A stretch of 64,000 nt of DNA from Palaemon carinicauda (GCF_036898095.1 NC_090744.1:12065227-12129226), one strand, 5' to 3'; numbered from the stretch's first letter, positions 11,626 through 23,025 are shown. Numbers and translations: made by a program. The notes: generated by a model from the sequence alone, not told the origin.

Positions 11626-12349
11626 ATAGCTAATGCGTGCAAAACCCCCGGGAAAAACATCAAAATTTTATATACATATTAAAAATTAGTAACAAAATTA
11701 TACACAGGAAAGATTAAATACTCAACTCTCCAGAGGATGAAGATGCTAGAGATTGCATGATAATATTTCTTGAAAACAGTAACAACACTGAGAAAAACGA
11801 GGGAGAGCACCATGCTTAAATGCTACTTTCAAAGGAATAATGCGCCGTAGTAGTCCAGGGACAGGGTCCACCGGGTACCTTGATAACGGCTCCCCTTCGT
11901 TGGCCACTCTTCCCCCTCAAAGAGTAAAATCTATTCGGGGTGAAGATTGCTATGTGTCGTATCAAAAAATACGTCCCCTGATATTATGTGATATCCTTAA
12001 AGATATATTAAGGATACTCGCGCCAGGAGTTAAAATTCTTGAGACCTATGGTTAATTCTCTGGGAGTATCACTGTAGCTAAATATCCCTTAGAAAGCAGC
12101 CTAAAGGAACCTTCCATCAGGACAACATGGCTGAGCCCAAAAAATAGGCGAAGACAACAGCTGAACGAGGAGGGTGCAAACGATGATGATTCCCGTGCGG
12201 CGGCAGCTGAATCAATGGTAGGTTATCAGCCGACGGGAAGACCGATGGACAAGAGGGGAGAGGTCAGAAGGGAAGGGTCCCCGGCCTTACACAAGTGTCA
12301 TGAGAACCTGTCGTATCCGTTATCACATGCACTGCACAAACACTGAGAA
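11626..12349. other. No gene recognised
   Basis: Includes a small plus-strand open frame (11,840-12,055) without recognisable motifs. By position it lies inside the DIRS B complex near its 5' end. I see no repeat structure. Confidence 0.4.
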
Positions 12350-12577
12350 GGAAACTCATAACATTTCTATAGGAGGAAGAGCGGTAACAACCGGTCTTCA
12401 TCCGAGCCAAAAGTGAAGTTAGCTAAATCACTGGTGTGTGAGCGGGAGCGGTAGCAAGCTAGCCCAGCTAATTAGCGATATGGGTAGTTAACCCTCACTG
12501 AATTCTAATGGCTTGTCATTTCAGCTTCACAGAAAGTAATCCCCCCTAAATAAATAGCATAGGTTTGAATTCCAGTT
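12350..12577 (-). repeat. Right inverted terminal repeat, first copy, DIRS B
   Basis: The blocks CCGAGCCAAAAGTGAA, GTGTGTGAGCGGGAG, AATGGCTTGTCATTTCAGCTTC and AAATAAATAGCATAGGTTTG, ending at CCAGTTACACAGGA, match the right ends of elements A and E in order. This is the 5' end of a minus-strand DIRS copy. Confidence 0.7.
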
Positions 12578-12582
12578 ACACA

Positions 12583-13175
12583 GGAGCTTTGGGAAGAGGT
12601 CGGGTGGTCAAAGAAGTCCTAAATTTCTTAGAATTTGAAGAGGACCCCGACGGCAAAGAATCTATTTAGGATTACATTTTCAGCCGGGGCCCATACTTCT
12701 CTCACTGAGAGGCATACCACTCTCGGCATTTAGGGCAAGCATTGTTCTGTTCACAACGCTGCCCACAGGGGGCAGGAAACAGCAGATGCAGACGACATGA
12801 ACGTCCCGCAGGAGTGGCCCTCAGATCCTGGACTAAGTCTGCATGAGGATCTGGACTAAGTCTGCATGAGGACGGCCAAGGAGAGAGCACATATACATAT
12901 ACACACTGAAAAGAAAGAGAAAAAAGCAATCAGTCAGTAATGGCAAGTCAATAATGGTAAGGGGAGGAGCAACAACGTCCGTTCTCCACCCGAGCCAAAA
13001 GCAAAGTGGGTTCACAGCCTAGGTGTGTGAGTGAGTGGGGTAGGTACTAACCCCTCAACCATCCCTGCTAAATAGCCGGGGGGTGGTTAACCCTCGCTTA
13101 AAGTCTAATGGCTCGCCTTTCAGCTTCGCTGAGCGTAATATCCCCTATAAATAGCGTTAGTTTGTATTTGGTGAG
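12583..13175 (-). pseudogene. Second DIRS 5' end with gag start relic
   Basis: Right-end terminal repeat blocks (CCGAGCCAAAAGCAAAG, GTGTGTGAGTGAG, AATGGCTCGCCTTTCAGCTTCGC) fill 12,990-13,175. Upstream of them on the minus strand, 12,702-12,800 encodes a Cys-rich stretch (CGQRCEQNNACPKCREWYASQ spans it) that corresponds to the N-terminal Cys/His cluster of Gag in elements A and E. A 22-bp direct duplication (CTGGACTAAGTCTGCATGAGGA) sits at about 12,831-12,875. The frame is not continuous. Confidence 0.6.
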
Positions 13176-13399
13176 AAAACAAATGCAAGTTGGTTTGCAA
13201 ATATTGGACACATTTGCAAAAATGGATAAAAATCCCACATATTTAACAATGATGACCTCAGGGGTAACATTTATGTATACAAAAATAAAAAGGATGGACA
13301 CTACCTAACCTTACATAAATTACAACACAGAGCACAGCTTGACGAAGGGCTGCTTCCATCTCCATGGCTCAACTACTTAACCTGCCCTTGATGGTATGG

Positions 13400-13740
13400 T
13401 TTCTCAATCTTCTTCTTCTTCCTTGTCTGCATCTTTTCCCACTTTTATGTGGGGTCGATGTTTCTGGCCAGTGTTCTCCATCTACCTCAGTCCCACACTT
13501 TTCTTCTTCTTCTTTGTCTGCATCTTTTTCCACTTTTATGTGGGGTCGATGTTTCTGGCCAGTGTTCTCCATCTACCTCAGTCCCACACTTTTCTTCTTC
13601 TTCTTTGTCTGCATCTTTTCCCACTTTTATGTGGGGTCGATGTTCCTGGCCAGTGTTCTCCATCTACCTCAGTCCCACACTTTTCTTCTTCTTCTTTGGC
13701 AGCATCTTTTCCCACTTTTATGTGGGGTCGATGTTTCTGA
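13400..13740 (-). repeat. 91-bp tandem repeat derived from a LINE 3' end
   Basis: GTGGGGTCGATG recurs at 13,449, 13,540, 13,631 and 13,722, an exact 91-bp period over nearly four units. The unit matches a single copy at 59,101-59,185, which is the 3' terminus of an RT-encoding LINE fragment there. Read on the minus strand, each unit ends in GAAGAAGAA-like codons, the likely 3' tail of that LINE. Confidence 0.8.
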
Positions 13741-14334
13741 AGGAATAGTTTCTCAATGAATTAGGCAAATCATTAGTCTATAACAAAATTTCAAAGAACA
13801 GTAATTTGTATTCATCCTAACTATATAAACCTGAGTCCTTCAATAGGAGAATGTATAATTTAAGCAAAGTTTTAACTACTGTACATCATTCCAAAAGCTA
13901 CTCAGTACCGAATGGCCTTATAAACTCCAGTAGATCAGAATGACGCGAGATAAAAACTTCCTTTACTTGATCTGCCTACCCTGAAAACAACAGATCTAAG
14001 AGGACGATAAACAATAAAACTTCCAGGGACCATTTTTCTCAGTGACTGCTTTGGATAACGACAGGTGTGCAACACGATACTCACCTCTACAGGTTTTTCA
14101 CTATCTGACGTGACCTACCTAAGGGATATCACGATGTCCGTTCCCTTCACGACAAGTCCGAAGACCACGTGTTCAGGTGCCCTGTGGCGTCTAGCACGGA
14201 GAAGAATTGGGGTCCATTGGTGCTTGGGTCTGTAAATCGGTGTCAAATCTCCTCCTTGAACAGCGAAGCTCTCGATAACTGGGAATAAAGAGTTTTTTTC
14301 AGTATTCCCTTATCATGTTATTGAATAATTTTTT
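13741..14334. other. No gene recognised
   Basis: AT-rich sequence with no open frame of note and no repeat that I can identify. Confidence 0.45.
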
Positions 14335-14482
14335 AATATAGATTGTTTATTGGGGAGATCATTAGCATTAATACAATCCAATCTAAAACCCTAGTTGGAA
14401 AAGCAGGATGCTATAGGCCCAAAGGCTCCTATAGGGAAAAATAGCAGAGGGAGGAAATGAGATAAGGAAATAAATTAACTAT
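14335..14482 (-). mobile_element. LINE 3' tip fragment (TAA-tailed family)
   Basis: Contains CCCTAGTTGGAAAAGCAGGATGC and AGGCTCC, the complement of the 3' end seen in plus orientation at 51,030-51,090 and 54,755-54,810. The rest of the element is absent. Confidence 0.65.
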
Positions 14483-14484
14483 AA

Positions 14485-15412
14485 AATGACAAATTTGGAA
14501 GCAATATGGCAAATTCATAGATAATTTATATTCTTCCTAACGATACAAATCTTAGCTATTTATTTAGATGTATTACTTTCGGCGAAGCTGAAATGATGAG
14601 CCATTAAAATTTAGCGAGGGTCGAACTACCCATACTGCTAGTTACTGGGGGTAGGGGGGTAGGTAGCTTGCTACCGCACACACTCACACACCTGTGATTT
14701 AGCTCACTTTGCTTGGAGGTAAGACTTCAAGGGGGATAATTTTGTATAAATAGCTAAGGTTTGTATTTTCAGGAAAAATACAAATTACCTTCGAATTTGT
14801 CATTTGTTTCATAACTGGAATACAAACCTATGCTATTTATTTAGGAGTGACTCACACACTAGAAAAGGTGGATGTCCCTGCTAATCTAGCTTTTGGCTTT
14901 ACTCGGGGGCTCCTTATCTGAGTATGTTACTCAAAATAAGGAGTCAATACACCTCGCAATAACCTTGTTACGCAAGGTCCGCGGCCTACGCAAGCTGTGA
15001 GTTGAGATATTTAGAAGTGTGACTGTCCAGGTAAAGTTATTCCAAGTCTTTTTGTACGAAAAACTGTTGTAAGAAAGACTTTCCCAATACCACGTCGCTA
15101 GGGTATTGGGACGCAACAGTATTAACTTATTACTATGTACAAAAGGGAGCATGGTTTACCTGCAGTGGTTTGAGGTCAGCTTGTGCAGAGAACCCAAGAT
15201 GCTGCTTTCCCCTAGAGGGGAGGATGAAGAAAAGAAAAAAAGAGCCAGTCAAATCTTTTCATTTACGCAGACTAAAACCAGGTAAAAATGCCATCAACCT
15301 TCGGCTACTTGTCCAATAAGGAGCTTGAGGTATCATATCAACTGTTGTGGAGCCACCACAGGGCCGATAGAAAACATATCGAGCAGCGTGAACCTTAAAG
15401 TACGTAAAGCAC
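14485..15412 (-). mobile_element. DIRS 3' end fragment, probably the left end of element E
   Basis: Starts with the DIRS left tip AATGACAAATTT, followed by an inverted-repeat body and ICR (near 14,780-14,850), then sequence homologous to 15,880-16,440 of element A, including the 3' end of the recombinase gene (GTGGAGCCACCACAGGGCCGAT near 15,350). Its terminal blocks match the right end of element E (26,530-26,647 plus 46,466-46,514) better than those of A, so it may be the other end of E. It stops abruptly at about 15,412. Confidence 0.65.
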
Positions 15413-15434
15413 TTGTCAGCAAGTAATAAAAAGA

Positions 15435-15572
15435 ATTCTTTTAGAGAAGGAATGGAGATCCAATAAACAACAAATACAGAACAACTTATGAGATATGATA
15501 ATAAAACAAATAAAATCTAGGAATAATTTGTACTTTTTGTTTATTGGATCTCCAGTCCTTCTCTAAAAGAAT
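15435..15572. repeat. 36-bp inverted repeat next to element A
   Basis: Arms 15,435-15,470 and 15,537-15,572 match at 35 of 36 positions and enclose a 66-nt AT-rich loop. The right arm ends exactly where the left tip of DIRS A begins. No transposase or target duplication is evident. Confidence 0.8.
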
Positions 15573-15890
15573 GACAAATTTCGTAGATAATTTGTATTTT
15601 TCCTACCACACAACCCTTAGCTATTTACATAGGGTATTATTTTGGCGGAGCTGAAGTGACGAGCCATTAAATTTTAACGAGGGTTAACTACCCCCTCGCT
15701 AGTTAGCGGGGGGTAGGGAAGGGGTAGCCCCCCTCACACACTGTGAATAGCTCAATTCACTTAAAGGTAGGACTTGACTTGGGGGTCAGGGCTGACGGGC
15801 AACATTTGCGTAAATAGCTAAGGTTTGTATGGTAGGAAAAATACAAATTATCTACGAAATTTGTCATTTGTTCCGTAACCTAATACAAAC
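15573..15890 (-). repeat. Left terminal repeat and ICR of DIRS A
   Basis: A perfect 35-bp inverted repeat (15,574-15,608 against 15,830-15,864) brackets the terminal repeat body. Immediately inside, GTTCCGTAACCTAATACAAACC is the reverse complement of the right tip at 23,300-23,321. This adjoining of complements to both tips is the DIRS circle-closing signal. Confidence 0.85.
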
Positions 15891-16355
15891 CACGCTATTT
15901 ATATGGGGTGACTTACCCTTAGGAAGGGCGGAAAGTCCCCAGCCTTCTGGCTTCGGCTTTACCCGGGGACTCCAATTCCGAGTTGTAGAACTCAAGGAAC
16001 GGGAGTCCCTAACCCTCGCACGTTGTCATGTTTGACCATCGTGCGGCCTACTAGGATGTGTGTGAAGGAGAATAACGTGACTCGTCCTAGTAAGTTGACC
16101 TGGAGTTCTTTATGTGGAACTCTAGGCTAGGACGTTCCCAATACCACCTCATCAGGGTATGGGGGACGCGACAGTATTAAGGCTAATACTAGGAGCACAA
16201 GGAAGCATGGTTTACCTGCAGAGGTTGAGGTCAGCTGCCAAAGACCTGGATGCTGCTATCCCCAAGAGAGGGGAGAATGAAGAAAGAAGTAAGGGCCAGA
16301 CATACTCTTTCATTCACGCAGACTAAAACCGGGTAACAATGCCCTCAACCTTCTG

Positions 16356-17460
16356 CTACTTGTCCAATAAGGAGCCTGAGGTTAGACCAGCTGTTGTGCA
16401 GCCACCACAGGACCGATAGAAAACGTATCGAGGTTCCTGTGGGTCACGTCCTGCAGGTAGTGGGCTGTGAACGTCTGATGTTTCCAGACCCCAGCTTGTA
16501 GAACCTGCGTCAGAGAAGTTTCTCTTGAAGGCCAGGGAAGTAACAACACCCCTGACGTCGTGAGCTCTGGGACGACGTGACGGAGGAGAGTCGGGATTCA
16601 AGGTGCTGCTTATCACCTTGCGAATCCATGAAGAGATGGAGTTCTTGGTGACCCTCCTCTTTGTCCTCCCTGTGATCACAAACAAAGCTTGCACATGAGG
16701 ACGGGCTGCAGCTGTTCTTTTGAGGTTGCGCCTCAGACTCCTGACTGGGCACAGTAACAGATGGTCTAGGTCACTTGTTACAGAACGTAGACTCGTTACC
16801 TTGAAGGAGTCGAATCTTGGATCCGACACCCCAGGGTTTTGAGTCTTAGCAATGAACTCGGGGACGAACTTGAACGTTACCTCCCCCCATCCCCTTGAAT
16901 TGGCAACGTCGTAGGAGACCATGAAGTTCACTTACTCGTTTGGCCGAGGCCAACGCGAGTAGGAACACCGTCTTCCACGTTAGGTGGCGATCAGATGCCT
17001 GGCGTAATGGTTCAAAGGGAGCTCTTTTCAGAGCCCTGAGTACTTGAACCACGTTCCAAGGAGGGGGTCTGACTTCCGACTGGGGGCCAGTAAGCTTGTA
17101 CAGTAGTTGCGTATGAGTAGAGAAAGTTCCAACGAAGAGGAAATATCCACTCCTTTCAGCCTGAAGGCTAAGCTTAAGGCTGAGCGATAGCCTTTCACCG
17201 CCGAGACCGAAAGGCGCATTTCCTCCCGAAGATAGACAAGGAACTCCGCTATTGTTGGAATAGTGGCATCGAGCGGAGAGATACCCCTTCCACGGCACCA
17301 ACCACAAAAGATTTTCCACTTCGCCTGGTAGATGCCAGCAGAGGATTCTCGTAGGTGTCGAGACATCCTGTCCGCAACCTGTTGAGAAAATCCTCTCTCC
17401 GTGAGGAGTCGCTGGATAGTCTCCAGGCGTGAAGCCGAAGCGAAGCTACGGCCTTGTGGA
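16356..17460 (-). pseudogene. Tyrosine recombinase of DIRS A, frameshifted
   Basis: The domain would integrate circular cDNA. Readable parts are an N-terminal region with LLTERGFSQQVADRMSRHL and GISPLDATIPTIAEFL (about 17,230-17,400), the first catalytic Arg in ASAKRVSELHG (about 16,940), and the H-x-x-R box in AHDVRGVVTSLAF (about 16,560). The expected Tyr, in an AHYLQDV stretch, is only readable in another frame because of a one-base shift just after KRNFS near 16,510. Another shift lies near 17,030-17,050. The upstream part of the frame is open back to 19,100 across the RT-RNase H gene. The enzyme is inactive as it stands. Confidence 0.8.
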
Positions 17461-19117
17461 AGATGTTGCAATGTGGTTGTCCGAGTAGCTCGTGACGTGG
17501 AGGGAGTTCTCTTGGGTTTTCCGTTAGGAGTTGCAGAAGGTCCGGGAACCATTCCGCATGATGCCATAGCGTAGCTATGAGAGTCATGGAGAGGTTGACC
17601 GATAGGTTGGCCTTGTTGAGCACCCTTCTCATCAGACAAAAAGGTGGGAAGGCGTAAACGTCTATGTTGTCCCACCTGTGTTGAAATGCATCTTGCCAGA
17701 GAGCCTTGGGGTCCGGGACTGGAAAGCAGTAAAGGGGCAGCCTGAAATTCAAGGCTGTCGCAAACAGGTCTACAGTCGGGGAACCCCACAAAGTCAGGAC
17801 TTTGTTGGCTAGCTGAGGATCCAAAGACCACTCGGTACTCACTATCTGCGTCGCCCTGCTGAGGCTGTCGGCGAGGCCATTCCTCTTGCCAGGAATGAAG
17901 CGAGCTGACAGTGAGATCGAGCGGGTTTCGGACCATCTCAGAATCTCTACTGCAAGATGGGATAGCTGTTGCGAGAGGGTACCTCCCTGCTTGTTGATAT
18001 AAGCCACTACTGTGGTGTTGTCGCTCATCACCACCACGGAGTGGCTCGCCAGGGTTTGTTGGAACTGTTGAAGAGTCAGAAAAAAGGCCTTCAATTCTAG
18101 CAGGTTGATGTGGAGGCACCTTTCCGATTCTGACCAAAGGCCTGAGGCTCTTTGGCTCAGAATGTGGCCCCCCCCCCCGTTTGGAACAAGCCGAACCAAA
18201 GATGATAGATGGCCTAAGAGACGTAACCACAGTTGGGCTGGAAGCTCTTCTCGTCTGAGGAAAGGTTCTGCTACCTTCCTCAGCCTTGCTATCCTTTCGT
18301 CTGATGGAAAGGCTTTGTGGAGAATCTTGTCTAGTTTCATGCCTAGGTATACCAGTTTCTTCGTAGGGCGCAGAGAGGACTTCTCGAGATTTACCAAGAT
18401 CCCTAGATCTTGGCAAACTTCCAGAAGCCTGTCTCGGTGTCGCAGAAGGGTCGACTCCGAGTCTGCCAGGATTAGCCAGTCGTCCAGATAACGAAGGAGA
18501 CGGATGCCGTTCCTGTGAGCCCACGACGAGATCAGAGTGAACACCTTGGTGAACACCTGGGGTGCCGTGGAGAGACCGAAACACAGCACCTTGAACTGGT
18601 AGGTCTTGCCGTCTAGGCTGAATCTTAAGTACTTCCTGGAAGACGGATGGATGGGGATCTGGAAGTACGCGTCCTTCAGATCCAGAGTGCACATAAAGTC
18701 TTGTCGTCTCACTGCAAGTCTGACTGTGTCTGCTGTCTCCATACTGAAACGAGTTTGTACGACAAAATTGTTTAGTGCTGAGAGGTCGATGACCGGTCTC
18801 CAGCCTCCAGACGCCTTCTTTACAAGAAAGAGTCGACTGAAGAAGCCTGGGGAGCCGTCGTCGACCTCCTGGAGAGCATCCTTCTTGAGCATGGTCTCGA
18901 CTTCTGCCCGGAGGGCCAACCCCTTTGCCGATCCCAAGGCATAGGAGTTCAACGACACTGGATTCGCTGTCAGGGGAGGTAGAGATGTTGTGAACGGGAC
19001 GCGATACCCTTGACCGATCACAGAGACCGTCCAAGGGTCGGCCCCGAGTTGCTGCCACCTCTGCACGCAACTTTTTAGGCATCCCCCCACAGGTGGACAC
19101 ACGGGGGGGACTGCCAC
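17249..19117 (-). CDS. DIRS A reverse transcriptase-RNase H
   Basis: This 622-residue open frame would copy element RNA into DNA. The RT core shows GGWRPVIDLSALN, LDLKDAYFQIPIHP, LCFGLSTAPQVF and the catalytic YLDDW. The RNase H part has LHINLLELKA (Glu), VVMSDNTTVVAYINKQGG (Asp) and GLADSLSR (Asp). A segment of about 65 residues that carries the first RNase H Asp in element C (LCCDASNSGWG) is missing; a run of 11 or more Cs at about 18,168-18,178 marks the join. The C-terminal third has VDLFATAL and VYAFPPF, occupying the place of the methyltransferase-like domain of DIRS. It starts three bases from the end of the gag frame at 19,120. RNase H is probably defective. Confidence 0.82.
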   Translation of the reverse strand: MAVPPVCPPVGGCLKSCVQRWQQLGADPWTVSVIGQGYRVPFTTSLPPLTANPVSLNSYALGSAKGLALRAEVETMLKKDALQEVDDGSPGFFSRLFLVKKASGGWRPVIDLSALNNFVVQTRFSMETADTVRLAVRRQDFMCTLDLKDAYFQIPIHPSSRKYLRFSLDGKTYQFKVLCFGLSTAPQVFTKVFTLISSWAHRNGIRLLRYLDDWLILADSESTLLRHRDRLLEVCQDLGILVNLEKSSLRPTKKLVYLGMKLDKILHKAFPSDERIARLRKVAEPFLRREELPAQLWLRLLGHLSSLVRLVPNGGGGHILSQRASGLWSESERCLHINLLELKAFFLTLQQFQQTLASHSVVVMSDNTTVVAYINKQGGTLSQQLSHLAVEILRWSETRSISLSARFIPGKRNGLADSLSRATQIVSTEWSLDPQLANKVLTLWGSPTVDLFATALNFRLPLYCFPVPDPKALWQDAFQHRWDNIDVYAFPPFCLMRRVLNKANLSVNLSMTLIATLWHHAEWFPDLLQLLTENPRELPPRHELLGQPHCNIFHKAVASLRLHAWRLSSDSSRREDFLNRLRTGCLDTYENPLLASTRRSGKSFVVGAVEGVSLRSMPLFQQ

Positions 19118-19119
19118 TC

Positions 19120-22100
19120 CTAGTGTTTGCGACCTTTGCCGCTTCCTCTAGGAGTTCTACCTCCCTTAGAGGACTTGCCGCGTTTCTTGTCTTTCGGCTG
19201 AAAGGACTGCGGCTTAGACACGCTTGTCTTAGCTGCCGGAGCCTGCTTAGGTGTCTTGCGAGGCTGCTGTTGACATTGTTGTTGAGGGGCTAGAGGTTTA
19301 TAGGGCCAAGATGTCAGGGCCCTTTGGAGGAGAGAGTCCTGGTTCGATCTCCTCCACCTCTCAGCCGTCTGCTCAATGTCACGAGGCTCCAGTAACTCCC
19401 CTCCAAAAATAGAGGAGTGCCTGAGCCTGCTGACGTCTGCAGTGGGATCTTCGGATGGAACCTCTCGGACACTGAATCGCGTCTTTTGAGGATCATGTTG
19501 GTCCACAGGTTAGTGACCTGGTGGGCTAGAAACTCTATAGAGCAAGTGCCCGAGAGGAGGAAGGTCTCCAAAGCTTTCCTATTGCTCTCCTTGGACAGAT
19601 CCTCGGATCGCAATAGGATGCCAAGAGACCCAAGCCAGAGATCAAGCCACGAAGTTGCCTGCATGGCACTCTTCGCGACTTTTTCCAGGTTTTGGGTCTC
19701 TGACGCTGCAAACGTCACCTGCCGGGTAGAGAGCTTCTCGAAAGAAGTTCCCTTTGCTAGTTCTTCCACGGAATGATGGAGTGGAAGAGACATGCAAGAC
19801 TCCCCGTCGATCTCGAAATACCTCCTCTGTTGGACTAGAGGAGGTGGGAGGAGTTTGAACCCGGCAGAAGAACGTCCTGAGGAGGCCAGACCGGAGAGTT
19901 GAGCTTAGACCTTGTCTCTGGCGCCTTTCACCCCTTTAGACCAGGGCAAAGTCGCACTAGTCGTGGGGGGCTTCTGGACACCAAAGACTTCGTCAAGCAC
20001 GGTGTTTTTCCCCTTGCGAGGGGCTGTCTCCGGGTCCTTGATTTTGTTGAGCTCCCTCATCAATCCAAGGACCTGCCAGAACGCATGTTCTGACTCGTTA
20101 TGCTCTCCTCTTGGTGGACTGGCAGCTAAGTCTCCCATCCCCAAGAGGTCTTCTTGGGGAGAAACGTGGACGTCCTCCCCAGGGATAGCTGGCTCTTGAT
20201 GAATCCTCGATGAAGATTTTGGAACAGTCTTGGTGTCCTTCGATTCCCTCCTGGGAGGGAAGTAGGACTCCAACAAAGACGCACGAGGAGGACCCTCCTC
20301 ACCTGCAACCCCTCCTCTATCCGGAGAAAATTCTCCCCTTGGTGCCAAGGGAGAATTCTCCGAGTTAGAGGAATCCCCCGAGGACGAGATAAACTCATCT
20401 ACAGGAGGGGGTGGAGCTGCAGAGGTTGGAGAAGGAGAAGGGGTCCGCCTGATGGGGTTCCTGGAGACCAGCTTTTCCCGGGGAGGAGTCACCATGAAGC
20501 CCACTCCTTTCCTTTTCTTCAACGGTGGAGAACCCGTCACAGGGTCCCGTCCCTAATCAGTGCTGGAAGGCTTAATAGCCTGGACCACAGCATTGATCAT
20601 GTGGCGGAACCATGGTAGACGGGTAACTGACGCTGTGTCAGCAATCCCCGCTGGAGAAAAGGGGATCTCGCGACCCTTAGGAGTGGACACCACGGGGCCT
20701 TCTTGAAAATAAAAAGATGATTGCCTAGACCTCTCTGCCGATCTTTCTTGTTCTGCCGTTGTCCTCCTCTTGCGCGGAGGTGAATCCTGGGAACGCCTCC
20801 CAGGAGAAACGTCCTGCTGATGATCCTTGCGATCCGTATGACTCACACGGGCGGGTATGATGCCGCGCCCTGGAGAGCTCGTGAAAGAAGTTTCGCGTGG
20901 GCGCGCGAGGGCGCACGTGAGCGTGGCGATAGGGCGCGCTGGCGAGGTAGCGCGATGGCGCGATGGCGCGTAAGCGAGCGTCCTGTGGGTGAGCGTTCGC
21001 ACGTAGGAGATTGGCGAGCATAGGACCGCGCGTGGTGGCGCGCAGGTGATTGGTGCGCAGGTGAACGCGCGCAGGAGGTTATGCACGAGGTCGAGTAGGA
21101 GAGCGTGCATATGAACGCATAGAAGAACGTTCCAGAGAACGAGCTGGCGAGTGGGCGCGCGCCTTCTAAGGAGAGTGCTGGTGATGGTGGGAGGGAGAGA
21201 GATGTCTCCTAGAAGACTTGGTCTCCCTCAACTGGTGGCGCGCAGATCTGTCAGTGATTGGGGCGCATGAAGGAGAGGCCCCTTCTTTAGAGCCTGCATG
21301 CCCCACAGCGTGTTGGCGTGAAGAGCGAGCTGTAGGAGATCGTGGGCGTGGGTGCGCCAAACTTAAAGAGGCGCTCAGTAATCGAAGGGCACGCAGGAGC
21401 AAGCAACCGGGAGTGCAGGAATCGACGAGTGAGGCAAAGGTGAACCCTTGCGAGCGTCTGAATCAGAAGATCTTGAGGGCGCTGGCGAGCGTGGCGCGCA
21501 GGGCGTGCAACAGGCACAGGCACTAGTGCGTGCTTGCGCGCGCACAGGAGAGTGATGGCACGCAGTGTGCCCATCAGGAAGTTGTTGCTTCTCAGGCTGG
21601 GGGCGCCTTAAGGAGCGCTGGCAAGCAGGGGAGCTCTGGCGAGTAGGAGATCGCTGGCGCGTTGGAAGGCGTTGTACCTTCTCTGGATGTCCAGGAGAGC
21701 ACTGGCGCGCAGGAGATCGCTGGCGCGTTGGGGAGCGTTGGTCCTTCACAGGCTGAAGAGCGCGCCCAGAAAAGCGCTGGCGAGCAGGAGATTGCTGGCG
21801 CGTTGGGGAGCGTTGATCATCCTCAAGATGGAGAGCGCGCTGGCGAGCAGGAGAGCGCTGGCGCACAGAAGATCGCTGGCGAACAGGAGATCGTTGACGA
21901 GTAGGTGACAAAGATGACCTACACTCAACTGCACGCAAGCGCGCAGGTACGCGCGCAGGGGTCAGGGACTTAACCCCAGAGTCCTTTTCCCCCGAAGGGG
22001 ACGGTGCCTGCAGGATTATCGGTGACGGCAGCACTGAAGATCTGGCAGGAGTAGGGGATCGTGAACGATCCGCAGAGAGGTCAAGGGATGTTGCAGGTAT

Positions 22101-23025
22101 GACCTTCTCCTGACGAGGTAGTTCCTCCGCAGGGGGAGGAGAAGGGGACCCAAAGAGGCGCCTCTTCACCCCTTTATAGGGAGAAGGGAGCCCCCTCTCT
22201 CGAAGAGGCCTACGGGCCTTACGTCGAATGCGACCCCTGGGTAAGGAGTCAGGGTCATCGGCCCTTCGAAGAGGTGTCTCTGAAAGCGCGCTCCCCGGGG
22301 GGGAGCCGAGCTCGCAAGAGAGACCGGAGGACCCACCTTCCCCTTCGAAGGCTGCGCGGAAGGGAGAGGTGAGTCTTCAGCAACATCCGAGGCAGCAGAA
22401 TAAAGGGTTTGACTTGTCACGTCAGAAAGGACAGTCAAAACAGCGTCGACCATGTCCGAAGGATAAACCTCCGGAATACCGGCGACTGTTTGACAGCAGC
22501 CCCCAGCTGCAACAAGTCAAACAGGCCTTCCTTGGAGGGAGTGCCCTTAAGACCCAAGGAAGCCCAAAGCTGAAATAAACCATGGTTAGATACCGTACAG
22601 TCAAATTCATCAAAATATAAAATATCCTCACCCGGGGGAGGAGAGGGAACAACCTCGCTAAGGGAGGCCACGCCCTCTCCACCACCCCGAGGTTGGCAGA
22701 AACCACTAGGGCCTGCGATCTCACTCGGCGGTTTCACAGGTGAAGCCGGACAAGGGAGACCTTCGGAAGAGGTTCGGGGGGCGCAAGAGGAGTCCTTAGA
22801 GACCTACTTCTTCAAAGTCACCTTCGAAGGAGATCTGTCTCTCTTGGACTTCTTCTTGCGCCTACGGCCGAACTTCTCCCACTGGGAGGCAGACCACTCC
22901 CTGCACTCATTTTCCTTATCACACCGTTGACCTCGACAAAGGGGGCAAAGGGCGTGAGGATCCGTATCCATAGAGGACATAAAAGTCCTGCTCGGGCGAT
23001 TAGGAAGTCCAGGGCAAGTACGCAT
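19120..23025 (-). pseudogene. DIRS A gag, fragmented
   Basis: Begins with an ATG at 23,025 and MRTCPGLPNRP, then a Cys/His cluster (C-x2-C-R-G-Q-R-C) and SASQWEKFG. A TAG at 22,804-22,806 and several frame changes follow. Later parts include a conserved LFQLWASLGLKGTPSKEGLFDLL block (22,435-22,737), an RS-like repeat domain (21,375-22,169), an EELAKGTSFEKLSTRQ segment (19,314-19,793) and a Lys/Arg/Gly-rich end (19,120-19,200). Gag would coat the element RNA. At least four breaks rule out a full-length product. No enzymatic motif is seen. Confidence 0.7.
20880..22000 (-). repeat. RS-like short repeats in DIRS A gag
   Basis: The minus strand encodes repeats of a hexapeptide close to S-P-A/T-R-Q-R, from about 18-nt units rich in GCGCTGGCG on the plus strand, clearest at 21,600-21,920. 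The composition is strongly GC-rich compared with neighbouring DNA. A related repeat occurs in element E at 24,150-24,520. Confidence 0.7.

Larger units (their letters stand above)
4682..13175 (-). mobile_element. DIRS-type retroelement complex B, decayed
   Basis: The left end at 4,682 and two right-end signatures (12,350-12,577 and 12,583-13,175) carry the same terminal sequences as the DIRS copies further right. Between them lie a tyrosine-recombinase relic, an RNase H/RT relic and a gag region dominated by hairpin repeats. Two stacked right ends mean that at least two copies, or a rearranged copy, contribute. No long intact frame remains. A 305-bp MITE and a possible pogo-type terminus have been added later. 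Confidence 0.7.

Noticed and set aside
20820..21908. Several plus-strand frames with GC-rich repeats
   Set aside because: Antisense shadows of the RS-like gag repeats of DIRS A.
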